This document shows positions 47,372 through 58,906 of a DNA stretch of 64,000 nt, in pieces (positions within the stretch are counted from its first letter, which is position 1; each line of letters begins with the position of its first letter). The notes beneath the pieces were generated by a model, which was not told the origin of the DNA, ran no database searches, and was given only the letters and a program-made list of their open reading frames with translations. Both the position numbers and the translations under genes were made by a program. Source of the stretch: Glycine soja (Eukaryota > Streptophyta > Magnoliopsida > Fabales > Fabaceae); NCBI RefSeq assembly GCF_004193775.1, contig NC_041021.1:8810651-8874650 (forward strand), read 5' to 3'.

Positions 47372-47471
47372 TGATTGATATGGCATCCTACTCTGTACTC
47401 ACTTTTTGCTTATGATATGGTAATTTGATGGATTAAGCTAATTATGCAAGATCATGTAGGGATGCAAATCA

Positions 47472-47628
47472 AGAGGTATTAAACTTTGTGGGGCACTTGC
47501 TGCAGCTGGAATGATTGTTGCATGGACCTCTAAATGTCTTCCTAATTATCAAAGAGAGAAGTATGTTGTAGTAACACTTGTGGATTGCCGCTCGCTTCTT
47601 GATCCAGTCCTTCCCAGTAACCATGCTG
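47472..47628 (+). pseudogene. Condensation-domain acyltransferase-like exon fragment
   Basis: Reads IKLCGALAAAGMIVAWTSKC, then YVVVTLVDCRSLLDPVLPSN and HAG at a GT donor (47629). This resembles plant proteins annotated as condensation-domain or alcohol acetyltransferase-like, in which DCRSxLDPxL precedes the next exon. The exon is open. No catalytic HHxxxDG motif is included and no other exon was found. Assignment is from memory of the family and is only moderately secure. Confidence 0.55.
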
Positions 47629-47911
47629 GTAAGCCATATTTTGTAGTCATTTTTGTTTGTTTTATTATGCTGCTGCTGCTACTTTGGCATCATGCCTAAT
47701 TGGTTTACTTGATGCATGCTCTTCTTTTTTCAGGTTGTGTCCTTCGTGTAACAAAATTATATCATGGCATCAACCACAAGAAAATCAATTAGAAGAACTT
47801 GAGTGAGGGGGCGGGGGAGTAGCTTATTAGTATTGTTTCTTTATAGTTAACACACTTCTATAAATTTGATTAAATTTATATAAAATTATGCTATTTTTTT
47901 TGTTTGTCCAG

Positions 47912-48530
47912 CTTAATCTTGGAATTTATACTAAGGATAAGGAATCTGAGTTCTCAGTGTTAGTTGATCGTGCCACTGGTGGAGCCAGCATCAAAGATGG
48001 TGAGGTGGAATTGATGCTTCACAGGTATTCAAGCTTTCTTTTATTAATGCTAATTAATTATTATTTTATTGCAAACAAAGTATTAACACAACGTTTACTA
48101 CTCAAGGCGTATTCTCCATGATGATAGTCGAGGAGTTGGGGAACCACTTGACGAACAAGTTTGCATGATCAACAATAATAATACATGCGAAGGACTAACA
48201 GTATGAAAATGTCATCAATTAAATTATACTTCTTTGTATCCTCTTTACTATTGACTGAGTGACAAATTTAGTTTGTTTCTATGAAAGATGTGGATTGAAA
48301 CAATTCCATTTTACTAGCTTGGTAGAAAAACTAGAAAGTAGAAAATGATTGTGTTTTCTTTTCTTCTATCTATATATTGAATATCCATCTCTATTTTTTT
48401 TCCTTCTATGTAATATTAGGTCAGAGGAAATTATTATATCAGCATCCACAAGCTTGGAGTTGGTTCACGCTGGCGTCATACAACTGGTCAGGAAATTTAT
48501 TCTCCATTCTTAGTGGCTTTTACACATGAG
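47912..48530 (+). pseudogene. Alpha-mannosidase (GH38) fragment: three adjoining exons in frame
   Basis: Exons at 47912-48024, 48107-48200 and 48420-48530 have consistent GT-AG borders and phases and join in one open frame. Readable stretches are SEFSVLVDRATGGASIKDGE, VELMLHR, HDDSRGVGEPLDEQVC, then RGNYYISIHKLGVGSRWRHT and TGQEIYSPFLVAFTHE. This is the C-terminal beta-domain region of plant lysosomal/vacuolar-type alpha-mannosidase of glycoside hydrolase family 38, which trims mannose from N-glycans. The catalytic N-terminal domain is absent and no start codon is present, so this is a captured piece. The lack of any stop in about 106 codons suggests capture was fairly recent. Confidence 0.9.
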
Positions 48531-49874
48531 GTATGACTCAGCTGCATGTACTTACACTAGTTATGTCTGCTAAATTCGACTCCAAATTCCAACAAACTCC
48601 ATGCAGAATAAGCAGCTCTTTTATTGAATGATGATATTAGGATGATTAATAATTTAAACATAATATTGCTCTCTTTTTTATCAATTGTTTAAAAACTATT
48701 ATATATGAATGAACAAAAATATTTGAATTAATAAATTAATATTTACTACTATATTTAAATTAATGTATTGGGCAATGATATTAGAATGATGTTAGGGCAT
48801 GTTTGATAGGAGATAAAAAATTTATTTTTAAAAAATTATAGGTTGAACAATTTAATTTTTTATATTTGATATGTATTTTAAAAAAATAACATTCATAATA
48901 AAAGAGGTTTCTTAGAAATATTTTTTAATTAATTTTTTATGAAATTTTTTATTGACCTGTGCAGTAGTTAAGCAAGATCACCCTTTAGGAGGCATTTGTT
49001 TCAACATATATCTTTACAAGAATACTATGACAAGGAGTGTTATTTCTTTGTAAATTCAAAACATGTTTGGTTATGATTTAATCTCTTTGGTAATATTTTC
49101 CAAAATTATAATGGTTCAACGTTGCTATTGATGCCTTTTCTATGTTTCATGCAGCATCTATGCTTAACTGGAGTTTGATATCTTTGCTTGATTTGATGAC
49201 ATTTCTTTTCATTCTGTACACTGCTTGTAGAAAGGGTGAGAAGCTTGCTCTTATCCTTGTTTAACAGGCGTTGTTGCATTATAGGCTGAGGCACTTTTGA
49301 TGTTTTCTTTTCCCATTTTGGGTTTTGTAATAAAGCCTTTGCAATTGGAAGGTGACCATTTTGTTTTGGTTGATGTGTTTCATAATAGCTTTAATTTAGT
49401 TTTTTATTCAGTCTTTTAAATAACAATTTTAAATTATATATCATTCTTAAAAATAAGAGAATTCTTTAATGTATTATTCTTCACATAATTATATGTTTTC
49501 TTCATTTTACGAGACACATCTTTTAACTTGTTACATTAAATCAGATTAATACTTTTTTATTAATTAAATATTCAATCAAATCATATATTTACTTATTTTT
49601 TAATTAAATTAAACTGAACCAGAAATTTTCAATTTTTTATTTGAACAATTAGACTAATTATATGATAATAATTAAAGTTTTATTTACAAAAAAATATATT
49701 TTTTTATATTTAAAATTATATTTTTATACTTAAAATTAATAAACATATATCAATTAAATTTATTTTTAATGTTAAACTTTTATACTATAGGCTACTTCAG
49801 CTATGATACTCATAAGTGCATGCCATTGATAAATCTCTAATTTTTTTCTAAATCATCTCTGGATATGCCTGAAG
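48531..49874. other. AT-rich DNA inside the outer element
   Basis: No coding block could be assigned. The part up to about 48600 may be intron of the mannosidase gene, and the part just before 49875 may be intron of the ATG8 piece. Confidence 0.35.
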
Positions 49875-49927
49875 GTAACTGTGGAGAAGGCCAAAAGAAG
49901 TGACATCCCAAGTATTGACAAGAAGAA
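49875..49927 (+). pseudogene. ATG8: ATG8-like autophagy protein exon fragment
   Basis: After an AG acceptor the exon reads VTVEKAKRSDIPSIDKK and ends at a GTAAG donor. This matches the conserved internal exon of plant ATG8 (VIVEKAERSDIPDIDKKK), the ubiquitin-like protein attached to phosphatidylethanolamine on autophagosomes. Only this 53-bp exon is seen. Assignment rests on one short but very conserved stretch. Confidence 0.7.
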
Positions 49928-50973
49928 GTAAGATATTGCCTATATCCTCCTTCTAATGTGGAAAATACCATATTAATTAAGCAAATGCTAACCAGTGCCA
50001 TAAGGAATCAATTTCCTTAGGGTATTGGTTAGTGAGACCCTATTTATTATTTCCATTCCAATGTATGCAATTCAAAATTAAGCTTACACAAATGAATAAA
50101 TTTTTATTATTATTGTATTAATAAATGTGTATATCATGTCCAGTTGAAATTGTTTCATATTCCATTTGGTTGTATTAGAATTCATGCAGAATATATTTTT
50201 CAAGCAATACATATTCAAATATTTAATTACTTTCCTATGTTTGTTTAACTATTCTAAAGCACGGCATAAATGTGATACATAGTCATAAGATCCTATGGCT
50301 AGATTGATCAAAATCACCTTTTGTATAGTCACTTTGTATGGATTATATGTTGTACTGAATTGATCAAAATGATTTACAAATTTGGCATGATTGACTATTT
50401 GCAATGCTGGAATAGTTAAGAGAATTGCTGATTTCAGTAGCTTCAATTAGTAAAAGGACCTGAATTTTATCTTTGCGTAAACAACATTTTGAATTGGTTT
50501 TTTGTTTCTGAAAGCTTGGTTAAAATGTCTTTTATTTGCTATTCTTAGTTAATAAATCCTAGATTTTAAGGTGTGATAAATACATCATTGCCAATTGTCT
50601 TATGCCAGTTGATATATTATATAGTTGGCAACCGTATATACTGTCTTATGCTATGAAACTAAATGACTTGATTATTTAATTTATCACCAAAATTGCCTAG
50701 CTGTTGTTGATGGACTTGGTCAGTGGTCACTTGGAAGGTATCAAATTTGGAAATCTATAAAATTGCAGCATTAGTATGCCTTCCTTTTTGCCCCTTTTGT
50801 GTCTCTCATACAAATTTGATGTATAGAATGTTAGCTTATTACTATGTGCAATGGTCCAATCTAATCACCTAATGCCATTTCTTGAAACAAGGGTCTTCTG
50901 TATACAATGTTATACCACATGCAATTTAGTATTTTGTAATTTTCTGATCACTAAATCATAGCCTATTTTGTAG
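49928..50973. other. Unassigned DNA inside the outer element
   Basis: A short plus-strand reading near 50700-50738 (AVVDGLGQWSLGR) may be another exon scrap. Nothing else is recognisable. Confidence 0.3.
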
Positions 50974-51020
50974 GTGGCTTGGGAATAACAGTGTATCAGG
51001 GCAGATTCCTGACATCATGA
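50974..51020 (+). pseudogene. Possible LRR exon fragment
   Basis: After a tgtag acceptor the frame gives WLGNNSVSGQIPDIM, which has the LGNNxLSGxIP pattern of plant leucine-rich repeats. One repeat alone is weak evidence; the source gene cannot be named. Confidence 0.35.
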
Positions 51021-51582
51021 TGGTTTACCTTTTAGCATATGGTTCATCACATGTAGGACACTGTAAGTTTTTAATATTTGGCTATAGTTAGTCTACCATA
51101 TTTTGCAAAAGTTCTTGTTATCCTAAAACTCATGGCAATAATTTTATCTCTTATATTTCACAGACCAAGCTGATGTTAGTTTTAATCACACTTCAACCAG
51201 CCACTAATGCAGTTTTAAGCGCTTAATTAGAATTTAAACTTAATTACAAGGTATGATCACACAAATATAAATGTAATCCTTGTTGTGAAATCACCCAAAA
51301 TTTGATCTAAATTTATATTTGGGAACTCGGTTTTGCAGGCTTTGCCTTATTTCTTGTCCTCCTGAGATGAAAAATGGTGGCATCAATCCAAACCAAAAAT
51401 CATATTCAAATTGGGGTGTATATAATAAGTGTTTATTGCTAAAATTTACTATTTTCATTTTTGAAATTTGACCTGTAGTGTTTATAAAATAAGTGTCATA
51501 TGAGACATTAGGTTTAATTATATTTGAATATTGTTATTGTCGTTCATGAACAAAAAAGCAAAAAATTAAAAAAAAAATACTA

Positions 51583-52025
51583 AATCTACATCGGTTATTC
51601 CAAAAACCGATGTAGTATCCTGACAATTCTACATCGGTTACAATCACAATCGATGTAGAATTCTTTATCAAGGGGTATCCTTCTACGACGTTTGTCGCCA
51701 AAACCCGATGTAGTATCATGGTCATTCTACATCGGTTATCAGAACAACCAATGTAGAAATGTGGAATCGAAGACGCGTTTAAAGATCAACCCGTTGTAGA
51801 ATAAAGAGAATCTACATCGGTCCTCTTAATAACCGATGTAGAAAGGTCAGGATGCTACATGGGGTTTGGGCTGAAACTCGTCTTTGAACACTACCCATTC
51901 TAAGATGGTCCATTAATCGTCGTAGTAGGACGACGTACTTTCTACATCACCGGCTATGATAACGCGTCAAAACTGACGTAGAAAGACTTGTAGGATCGAT
52001 GTAGAAAGCCTACTTTATAGTAGTG
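51583..52025. repeat. Right subterminal repeats of the outer element ('tctacatcggtt' type)
   Basis: Inverted pairs of tctacatcggtta and aaccgatgtaga, and a cgtcgtagtaggacgacg block matching the left end of the inner element (39261-39280). A cattctaagatggtcc word of the other subfamily is also present at about 51896. Confidence 0.8.
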
Positions 52026-53880
52026 ATAGGACACTGAGTTAGACATATTTCTCTTGGTTAATGTGGTTAAATAAACACTAGTGCTCGAATTGAGCCAAGT
52101 GTTAACCAAGTTAAAATTCCACGTTCCATTTACAATATCCTCCGAGCAAATATTTACATCTCCAAAATGAAAAAAAGGTACAGAATGGCAAAGGGAATAA
52201 GTTTTTGACCAATTAGCATTCCAAGTAGAAGTCTTAAACATCACCAAAAGGGAATTTGAATCACTCAATAAGTTTGTCTGTGGCTTTAAAAATTCATTTC
52301 CACACATAATAAGAAGAATTTGGATTCCTTGGAGCACTCAACATATTTTGCTATGCAAATACTTGTGAGATAACACATCCAAAAGGTGTCCTTATTGGTT
52401 GCTAGACTCCAAACAAATTTCCCTACAAAGAAATATTAGTATGATGAGCACTTCGAACACCCAAACCATTATTTTTCTTAAGAGAGCAAACCATCCTCAA
52501 GTTGACCAAGTTCCACCCGTGTTTATCTCCTAAGAATGACCATAGGAAATTCATAATGATCTTAGCATCTCATTACAAACATTCTTTGGGAGTAAGAAAA
52601 GTTCCATCGAGTATGTAGAGAGAAATGGTAACACATTTGATCAAGTAGAGTCTTCCTGCCTTGTTTAGCATATTCCCCTTCCAAATAGATAATCTCCCAT
52701 GAACCTTCTCCAAAATAAAGTTGTATATATGATTTCTTGGTTACTCCTCCCTTCAACAAAGGAAACCCAAGGTAAATACCAAGATTTGACACCTCCTTAA
52801 ACAAACCAATGGACTAAACCAACTTTTGACATTCCTTCTAACTCCATTAGACCACATAAACTTTGAGTTTTGGAAGTTCATCTTCAACCCAGATTCCAAG
52901 CATAAGGTCTCAAGCATATTAGAGATTATACGAATCTAAGAATCCTTAGCCTTGCAAAAAAGAAGCATGTCATCGGCAAAGAAAAGGTGGGATATAACAG
53001 GACCACCTTTAATTTGGAGATTTAAGCAGGTCTCTAATCTCATCATCCATTAACTTCTAAATATACATATACACATTTTCTCCATATACATGAAAAAAAA
53101 AGATAAGGAGAGAGAAGGTCTTCTTATCTAAGGACTCGAGTGGGATTGAAACTCTCCATCTAAGAACCATTCCAAATGAGAGATAGAGTTTTTGCTTTAA
53201 TACCCCACATAACGAATGTAATATTGATTTAGGGGAAACCAAAGTCCTTCAAGACACCTTCAAGAAAATCCCAAATTACTTTGTCAGAAACTTTTTTAAA
53301 GTCAATTTTAAAGGCAACAAAACCCTTCTTTACTTTGGACCTATGCATGTAGTGGACAAACTCCTAAGCTTAGATATTGTTAGCCACGCTTCTCCTAGAA
53401 CAAAACTTCCTTGAAGCAAGCATATAATCTTATTAAGGAAAGGACGAAGTTTATTAATGAGAACCTTTATTAGGAACATTACAAAGACATATTGGTCTAA
53501 AGTCCTTGAAATATTTAGGGTGATCAATTTAGAAATAAGAACAATGAGGGCTTCCACCAACTTTCTTTCACATAAACCATTAATGAAAGCATCACGAATC
53601 ATATGTCACACGTCATCTTGAACAATCTCCCGTATCATTTGAAGAAGTAAGGTTGAAAACCATCCAACTAGGACCTTACTAAAACTTCATACTCATCAAG
53701 GAATTTTAACCCTTATCCTTAGTAACCATAGAAGTTAGAGAAAATTTGGCAACCTTACTCAAAGTAGGATGATGATTTCGTTGGAACTTTAGGGGATCCT
53801 TACAAAATACCAATAACCACCAAGAACACATTATGTTAGATTATCAAGAATAGTGTTAGAAATACTTAGATCCATAATGA
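52026..53880 (-). pseudogene. L1-type LINE reverse transcriptase, broken, split by the outer element
   Basis: On the minus strand, FVAFKIDFKKVSDKVIWDFL (about 53335-53260) is the motif around the first catalytic aspartate. ISHLFFADDMLLFCKAK (about 52995-52945) contains the FADD catalytic motif. SGLKMNFQNSKF follows. Then come VNGTWNFNLVNTWL and LTTLTKRNMSNSVS, the lead-in to the zinc-binding region, which continues at 36371. In the family this enzyme drives target-primed reverse transcription. Many stops and frameshifts mark an old copy. No endonuclease domain was recognised upstream of 53880. Confidence 0.85.
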
Positions 53881-54599
53881 TTGGTGAAGCATATGGGGAA
53901 AGGAGAAAACTGTGCTTCATGAAATAGAGCCTCGAAACGTTGTGCTTCATGGTCATAATGCACATTCGATTGGCACAGTCTCATTTCTCAATTTTTACCT
54001 CATTATAGGTTTCTGAAGTGGAAATGGATCATTTCGTTTTCTATGCCAAATCAAAATCCATACAGCCAATAACAAATTTTACTGCTTCTTTCCAAATCTT
54101 GAAATTTGTCTCATTCGGTATTGAGAGACAATTCACTTGAGTAGATAAACCATCACAAGATACCTAACACAAAATTAGTTCTTAGTCTTTGGACAAATAA
54201 ATTAATTTGTAATTGGTACTCTCAATGCAACGATCAAATGTTGACCATAAATTCTGTCAAATAATAGTCTTTCTTTGGTCAAATCGCATATTCCTTTGGG
54301 CCAAATACAATTCACATAAATAATTTCATAATGATATCTATGTAATTTTAATCAAATTAATTTTCACATTACTTTGACAATATATTAGACACACAAATAA
54401 ATGGGAAAGATTTGTTATTGTTAAATTTACACCTAAACTAATAACAATAATTATATAAAAATAATCACATCGGTAAATAACACTATCACAAATTCATAAA
54501 AAGAATTTAAAAAATATAAATCATGTATTAATTCCTAAAACAAATATTTTCGGATAATAAAAAAATGGAAAGATAATAATATAATTCAAAAAATAAATT
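53881..54599. other. Unassigned non-coding DNA
   Basis: No family was recognised. The stretch 54000-54250 may be older LINE or host DNA, and 54350-54600 is very AT-rich. Confidence 0.35.
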
Positions 54600-54610
54600 G
54601 CCTTATTTCC

Positions 54611-56110
54611 TTAATCCTTATCCTTCTTATTAAGGTGTTCAACCTGCTGGAAGACCTGCTCACCAGTTAACGGTATCCGCACAGTTTCGTGCTCTTGACT
54701 TCCATTAAAAGCTTTTTTCAATCTTCTGTAAGGGTGATGAGCTTTTAGAAAACGGCGATGTCTAGTGTACACTGTTTTTCTACCATGTTTCAGTTGTATG
54801 TAGCTTGTGTCTTCTTCACAGATGGGGCATGCATGATGACCCTTAACACTGTAACCGCTGAGATTCTCATATGCTGGAAAGTCATTAATGGTACAAAAAA
54901 CCATTGCACGCATTTGAAAAGTCTCCTTGCGAAACCCATCAAACACTAAAACCCCCTCATCCCACAACTTTCTCAGGTCTTCAATCAACGGACTTAGATA
55001 AACATCAATGTCATTTCCTGGTTGTCTTGGGCCTGATATCATCATCGACAACATCATGTATTTTTGCTTCATGCACAACCAAGGCGGAAAATTGTAAATT
55101 ACTAGTAGAACTGGCCATGAACTGTGTTGAGTGCTTAAATTGCCATATGGATTCATTTCATCACTGGCTAGTCCAAGTCTAAGATTTCTTGCCTCTTTGC
55201 CGAAATCCGGATACAAACTATCAATCTTCTTCCACTGGGAGTAATCAGCTGGATGACGGACCATTCCATCAGATTTTCTCCCATTTGCATGTCAGGTAAG
55301 ATCTTTTGCGTCGTCCTCATTAGCAAATAAACGCTTAAACCTTAGAATGATGGGAAAATACCACAACACCTTTGCTGGAGGGCTCTTCTTTGAGTTTTCA
55401 TCAGAATTGCAGTCCTCATCATCCTTCACCTTGTACCGTGATGCCCCACACCTAGGGCATTTCGACATTTCTTCAAATTCATGTCTGTACAGTATGCAAT
55501 CATTAGGGCAAGCATGAATCTTCTGATACTCCATACCCATCGGACACAATATCTTCTTGGCCTGATAGTAGCTTTTAGGTAATGTGTTATCCTGTGGAAG
55601 CAGATCGTGTACTATTTGAAGCAATGAAGTAAAGCTTTTGTCACTCCATCCATATTTGGCCTTGACATTAACTAGACTTAACACCGCCGACAATAGCGTC
55701 AAGGAATTGTTGCACCCCGAATACAAAGGCTTCTTTGAGTCACTCTACAATCTTTCATACACAAGGGCATGTGCTTGCTGGAAAGACTCTTGTCCAAGGT
55801 CACGAATCATATCCTCCAAGCGATCTCTCATTTCTAGTTCAAACGGTTCGGATTGCTGCCCATGCTGCATGTCTGTCATTTCACCATGCCATATCCACGT
55901 CGTATAATTTCTCTTAATTCCATCACACAACAGATGCTCTTGTATGTCATCCAGTATTTGTCGTCTTCCATTCAAATAATTGATGCAAGGACAATAATAT
56001 TTTCCATCTTCATCCGGTTGACCTCTTTCTGAAGCAAATTGTAAGAATTGCTCGACGCCTTCCTCATATTCTGGGCTGATGCGACTTTCATTCATCCAAC
56101 TTCGATCCAT
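54611..56110 (-). pseudogene. TNP2-type transposase, N-terminal half, broken
   Basis: Starts MDRSWMNESRISPEYEEGVE at 56110, with the zinc-binding transposase-associated domain (YYCPCINYLNGRRQ) to about 55745. After a stop it continues LYSGCNNSLTLLSAVLSLVN (55720), PMGMEYQKIHACPNDCILYR and CPRCGASRYKV to 55300. It then runs from MVRHPADYSQWKKIDSLYPD (55264) in an open 217-codon frame to 54611, containing ISGPRQPGNDIDVYLSPLIE and CPICEEDTSY. It retains the roughly 385-bp segment missing from the copy at 2746-5522 but lacks the C-terminal DUF4218/DUF4216 part. Neither copy alone is complete. Confidence 0.87.
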
Positions 56111-56208
56111 CTAAGTAATAACTCGGTCATACTCTCAAAGTTATTTGATGCATGAAAATCTCACTTTTTTATTATAGGTGTGGCCCTATCCCATTCAGGA
56201 ATATCGTC

Positions 56209-56430
56209 TTTTATGGTAGCTTCATATATCAGGGTTAATTCTATTTTGTTAAATTTGACAAAATTTTGGCAGCATTTTGGATTGGTCTCCAAGTACACGA
56301 CATGAAATCGGTGAAATTAATTTTCCGATAATCAAGTATGCACTTAGAGAACAACTAGAAATGCATTACCGAAATTTCATCAAATTAAACAAAATAATTT
56401 TAACCTTAACACATGAATCTACCATAAAAA
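56209..56430. repeat. Foldback upstream of transposase copy E
   Basis: Inverted arms begin ttttatggtag and end ctaccataaaa, the same structure and sequence as 2424-2648, in opposite orientation. Confidence 0.65.
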
Positions 56431-58222
56431 TATCAGTAATTTATTTAATATTTAAATTTTTCTAAATTAAATTATTATTTATTTATATGTTTTCATGTAA
56501 GATTTTATAAAAAAAATATCAAAATTTCTTTTTGAATAAATCATTAGTTAAAATTACCCCATACCCTTTTTTATCATTAGTTAAAATTACACCACTGAAC
56601 GAATAAAATGGTATTGATAAAATGTAAAAATTAAATGTAGTTTGAACAGAGGAAGGGAGAAATGTTAGCCACATTCTCCCATACCCTTTTTTATAATTAG
56701 TTAAAATTTATAATTTTAGTAGGTCTCACTTTTAAAGAAGGAGACAAGTGAGACTCATAAAAAATTTATTGAAAGAAAAAGAAAAAATCATTAAATGATG
56801 AAAAATAAGTCATAAAAAATTGGTGATTTTTAATGAATTTGTTAAAATTTTATATTGTCATTTAATTATAAAATTTCGTGTATGTGTATGAAAAGTTGGC
56901 TGACTTTAACCATTATTTGCAACGTATCCTTGAGTCAACTTTATGCAGAATTTTCATCACAACTAATCAATTTTTAGATAGTAATTTGGATCAACATTTA
57001 CAAAATTAATTTTAAATGGAATTGGTTTTGCATATTTGATTTTGATTTTGGGTGATATAATTCATGTTTAGAGATATTTATTTTTAACACAAGTTAATAA
57101 TAAAATTCAATATATATTTTTTATCTAACATGTGATAGTCTCAATGTTTATCATAACATCATTATGTCAAACAAATAAAGTTGACGGCAAAATCTAAAGA
57201 TAATAAAGAAAAGTTTGAAGACTTTGACAAGCCAAATATTTGTTCAAATATTAAAATTAAAATTTTTAAAAAATAGAGACTGAAAATAATTAATCGGAAA
57301 TATTTTTTCTTTGTTTCTTCTTTCCTAAATGAGTATTAAAATATATTTAATTGAGTATTAAAATAACTTTTGACAAAAAAAATTCATCACTATTTAAATA
57401 TAATTATTTTTCTTTGTTTCTTCTTTCCTAAATAATTTTTTTATTAAATTTATTAACAAAAAATTCACATAATTAACAAATGAGGTTAAAAATAATAAAA
57501 AATGACAAATGTAATAAAAATAAATTACATGTGGATTACAATTAACTCTAAATTTAAAGACGTAAAACATAATTTTCGTGTCATTAAAATATTTTTATTT
57601 TTGTTCTGAAAAATTTGTTTAAAAATAATGAAAATATCATTTTTTTAAAATCCTACAAATATATGAGATAACTATAATTATTTAAATTAAAATATTGTAA
57701 CATATATTTTCAATAAATCAAATTAATATATACAAATATTTTAATTTACTTTAAATTTAAAGATAATACGATAATATAAATATAGTAGGATTTCATAGAA
57801 TTTTTAAACAATATTCTCCATTTACCTTTTTAAGAAGAAAAAAACTAATTTTTTATTTTTATAATAATTAAATAAAAATATATTAATAAAAGATTTTAAT
57901 TTTTTTATGATATAATTGTTTTTACCAACATTCTATAAAAATTCTATAAAAGTTAAACTCTATTATTAAAAACATTTTTTTTTATATTTTCAAATTAACT
58001 AATATCAAATAATTTATATAAATGTGTGTTATATTTAAATGATAATCATGAAATAATAAAATTAAAATTACGAAATCCATTTTAAAAATTTAATTTAATT
58101 TTTAAATGCTTACCTTTTGAATTTATTATTTTTTTATTAATTATTTTATTTTTTAATTAAAATATAATTAATAACGCAATATATGATTTTTTAAAAAATA
58201 TATAAATAATTAAAAAAATGTT
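56431..58222. other. Very AT-rich DNA without genes
   Basis: Long A/T runs, no ORF of interest, no recognisable domain. Confidence 0.5.
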
Positions 58223-58570
58223 TATATTAACATTGGTTTTTCAAAAAATCGATGTTAACATATCATACGTTAACATCGGTTTTTGAAAATCCGATGTTAA
58301 CGTGTATGCATTATCATCGGTTTTTTGCAAAACCGATGTTAACATATCATACGTTAACATCGGTTTTCCAAAAACCGATGTTAACATCATCAGTTAACAT
58401 CGGTTTTTCAAAAAACGATGTTAACGTATATGCATTAACATCGGTTTTTTGAAAAACCGATGTTAAGAAGGATACTTTATTTACAAATATGTCACCGCAT
58501 TAACTTAACATCGGTTTTGTCCAAAACCGATATTAATAAGCCGATGTTAAAATTGCTTTTTGTAGTAGTG
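58223..58570. repeat. CACTA subterminal palindromes, well preserved
   Basis: Seven to eight inverted pairs of ttaacatcggtttt with loops of a few bases, many nearly perfect (for example about 58436-58467). The array ends in gctttttgtagtagtg. It is the least decayed such array in the window. Confidence 0.88.
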
Positions 58571-58906
58571 ACTAAAACTGTTACATAATAGTTTAAAAAT
58601 TCCAATATTCTCAAATAGTTAAATGAGTGGTGCAACTCAAATTTCAACTAAATCTAAAATAGTTTCAAACAATTAAAAAAATAAAATAAATATTCTACAA
58701 CAAGCTTTGCTGCAATAGATTTGAACCACAAACATATAAATTATATAATAATAACAATAATAATAATTTAATACAACTAATGGGTCCACAGGTCCAGATA
58801 TTAAAATCTCTGACCCAACTTAAAAATCAGGGTTATTCTTCCTATACCCAACAAATTTCTTCTACACCCATCATATTTAAAAAAAAAATCAACTTTACCC
58901 TTTTTT

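Larger units (their letters stand above)
36372..52025. mobile_element. Outer CACTA-type multi-gene capture element (15.65 kb)
   Basis: The left end tactactaaaaaaacaac (36372) and right end, reverse-complemented cactactataaagtaggc (52025), are both CACTA-type termini. The flanks are aca (36369-36371) and ata (52026-52028), a 3-bp duplication with one transition. The LINE frame continues across once the element and one triplet are removed, which independently fixes both borders. Inside are pieces of S-adenosylhomocysteine hydrolase, ARID/HMG-box, condensation-domain acyltransferase, alpha-mannosidase, ATG8 and possibly an LRR gene, plus a solo LTR and a nested element (39172-45223). No transposase is present. 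It would have to be mobilised in trans. Confidence 0.8.
54600..58570 (-). mobile_element. CACTA transposon E, 3'-truncated
   Basis: The N-terminal half of a TNP2 transposase (56110-54611) reads on the minus strand from a foldback leader (56430-56209). A CACTA terminus with subterminal repeats ends at 58570 (reverse complement cactactacaaaaagc). If they belong together, this is the 5' half of one element whose 3' half was lost at about 54600. The 1.8 kb between 56431 and 58222 is very AT-rich and unassigned, so the link between transposase and terminus is an inference. No target duplication can be tested. Confidence 0.55.

Noticed and set aside
58252..58452. Plus-strand ORF and CRISPR-like regular repeats.
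   Set aside because: The repeats are transposon subterminal palindromes in plant DNA. The ORF is their translation.
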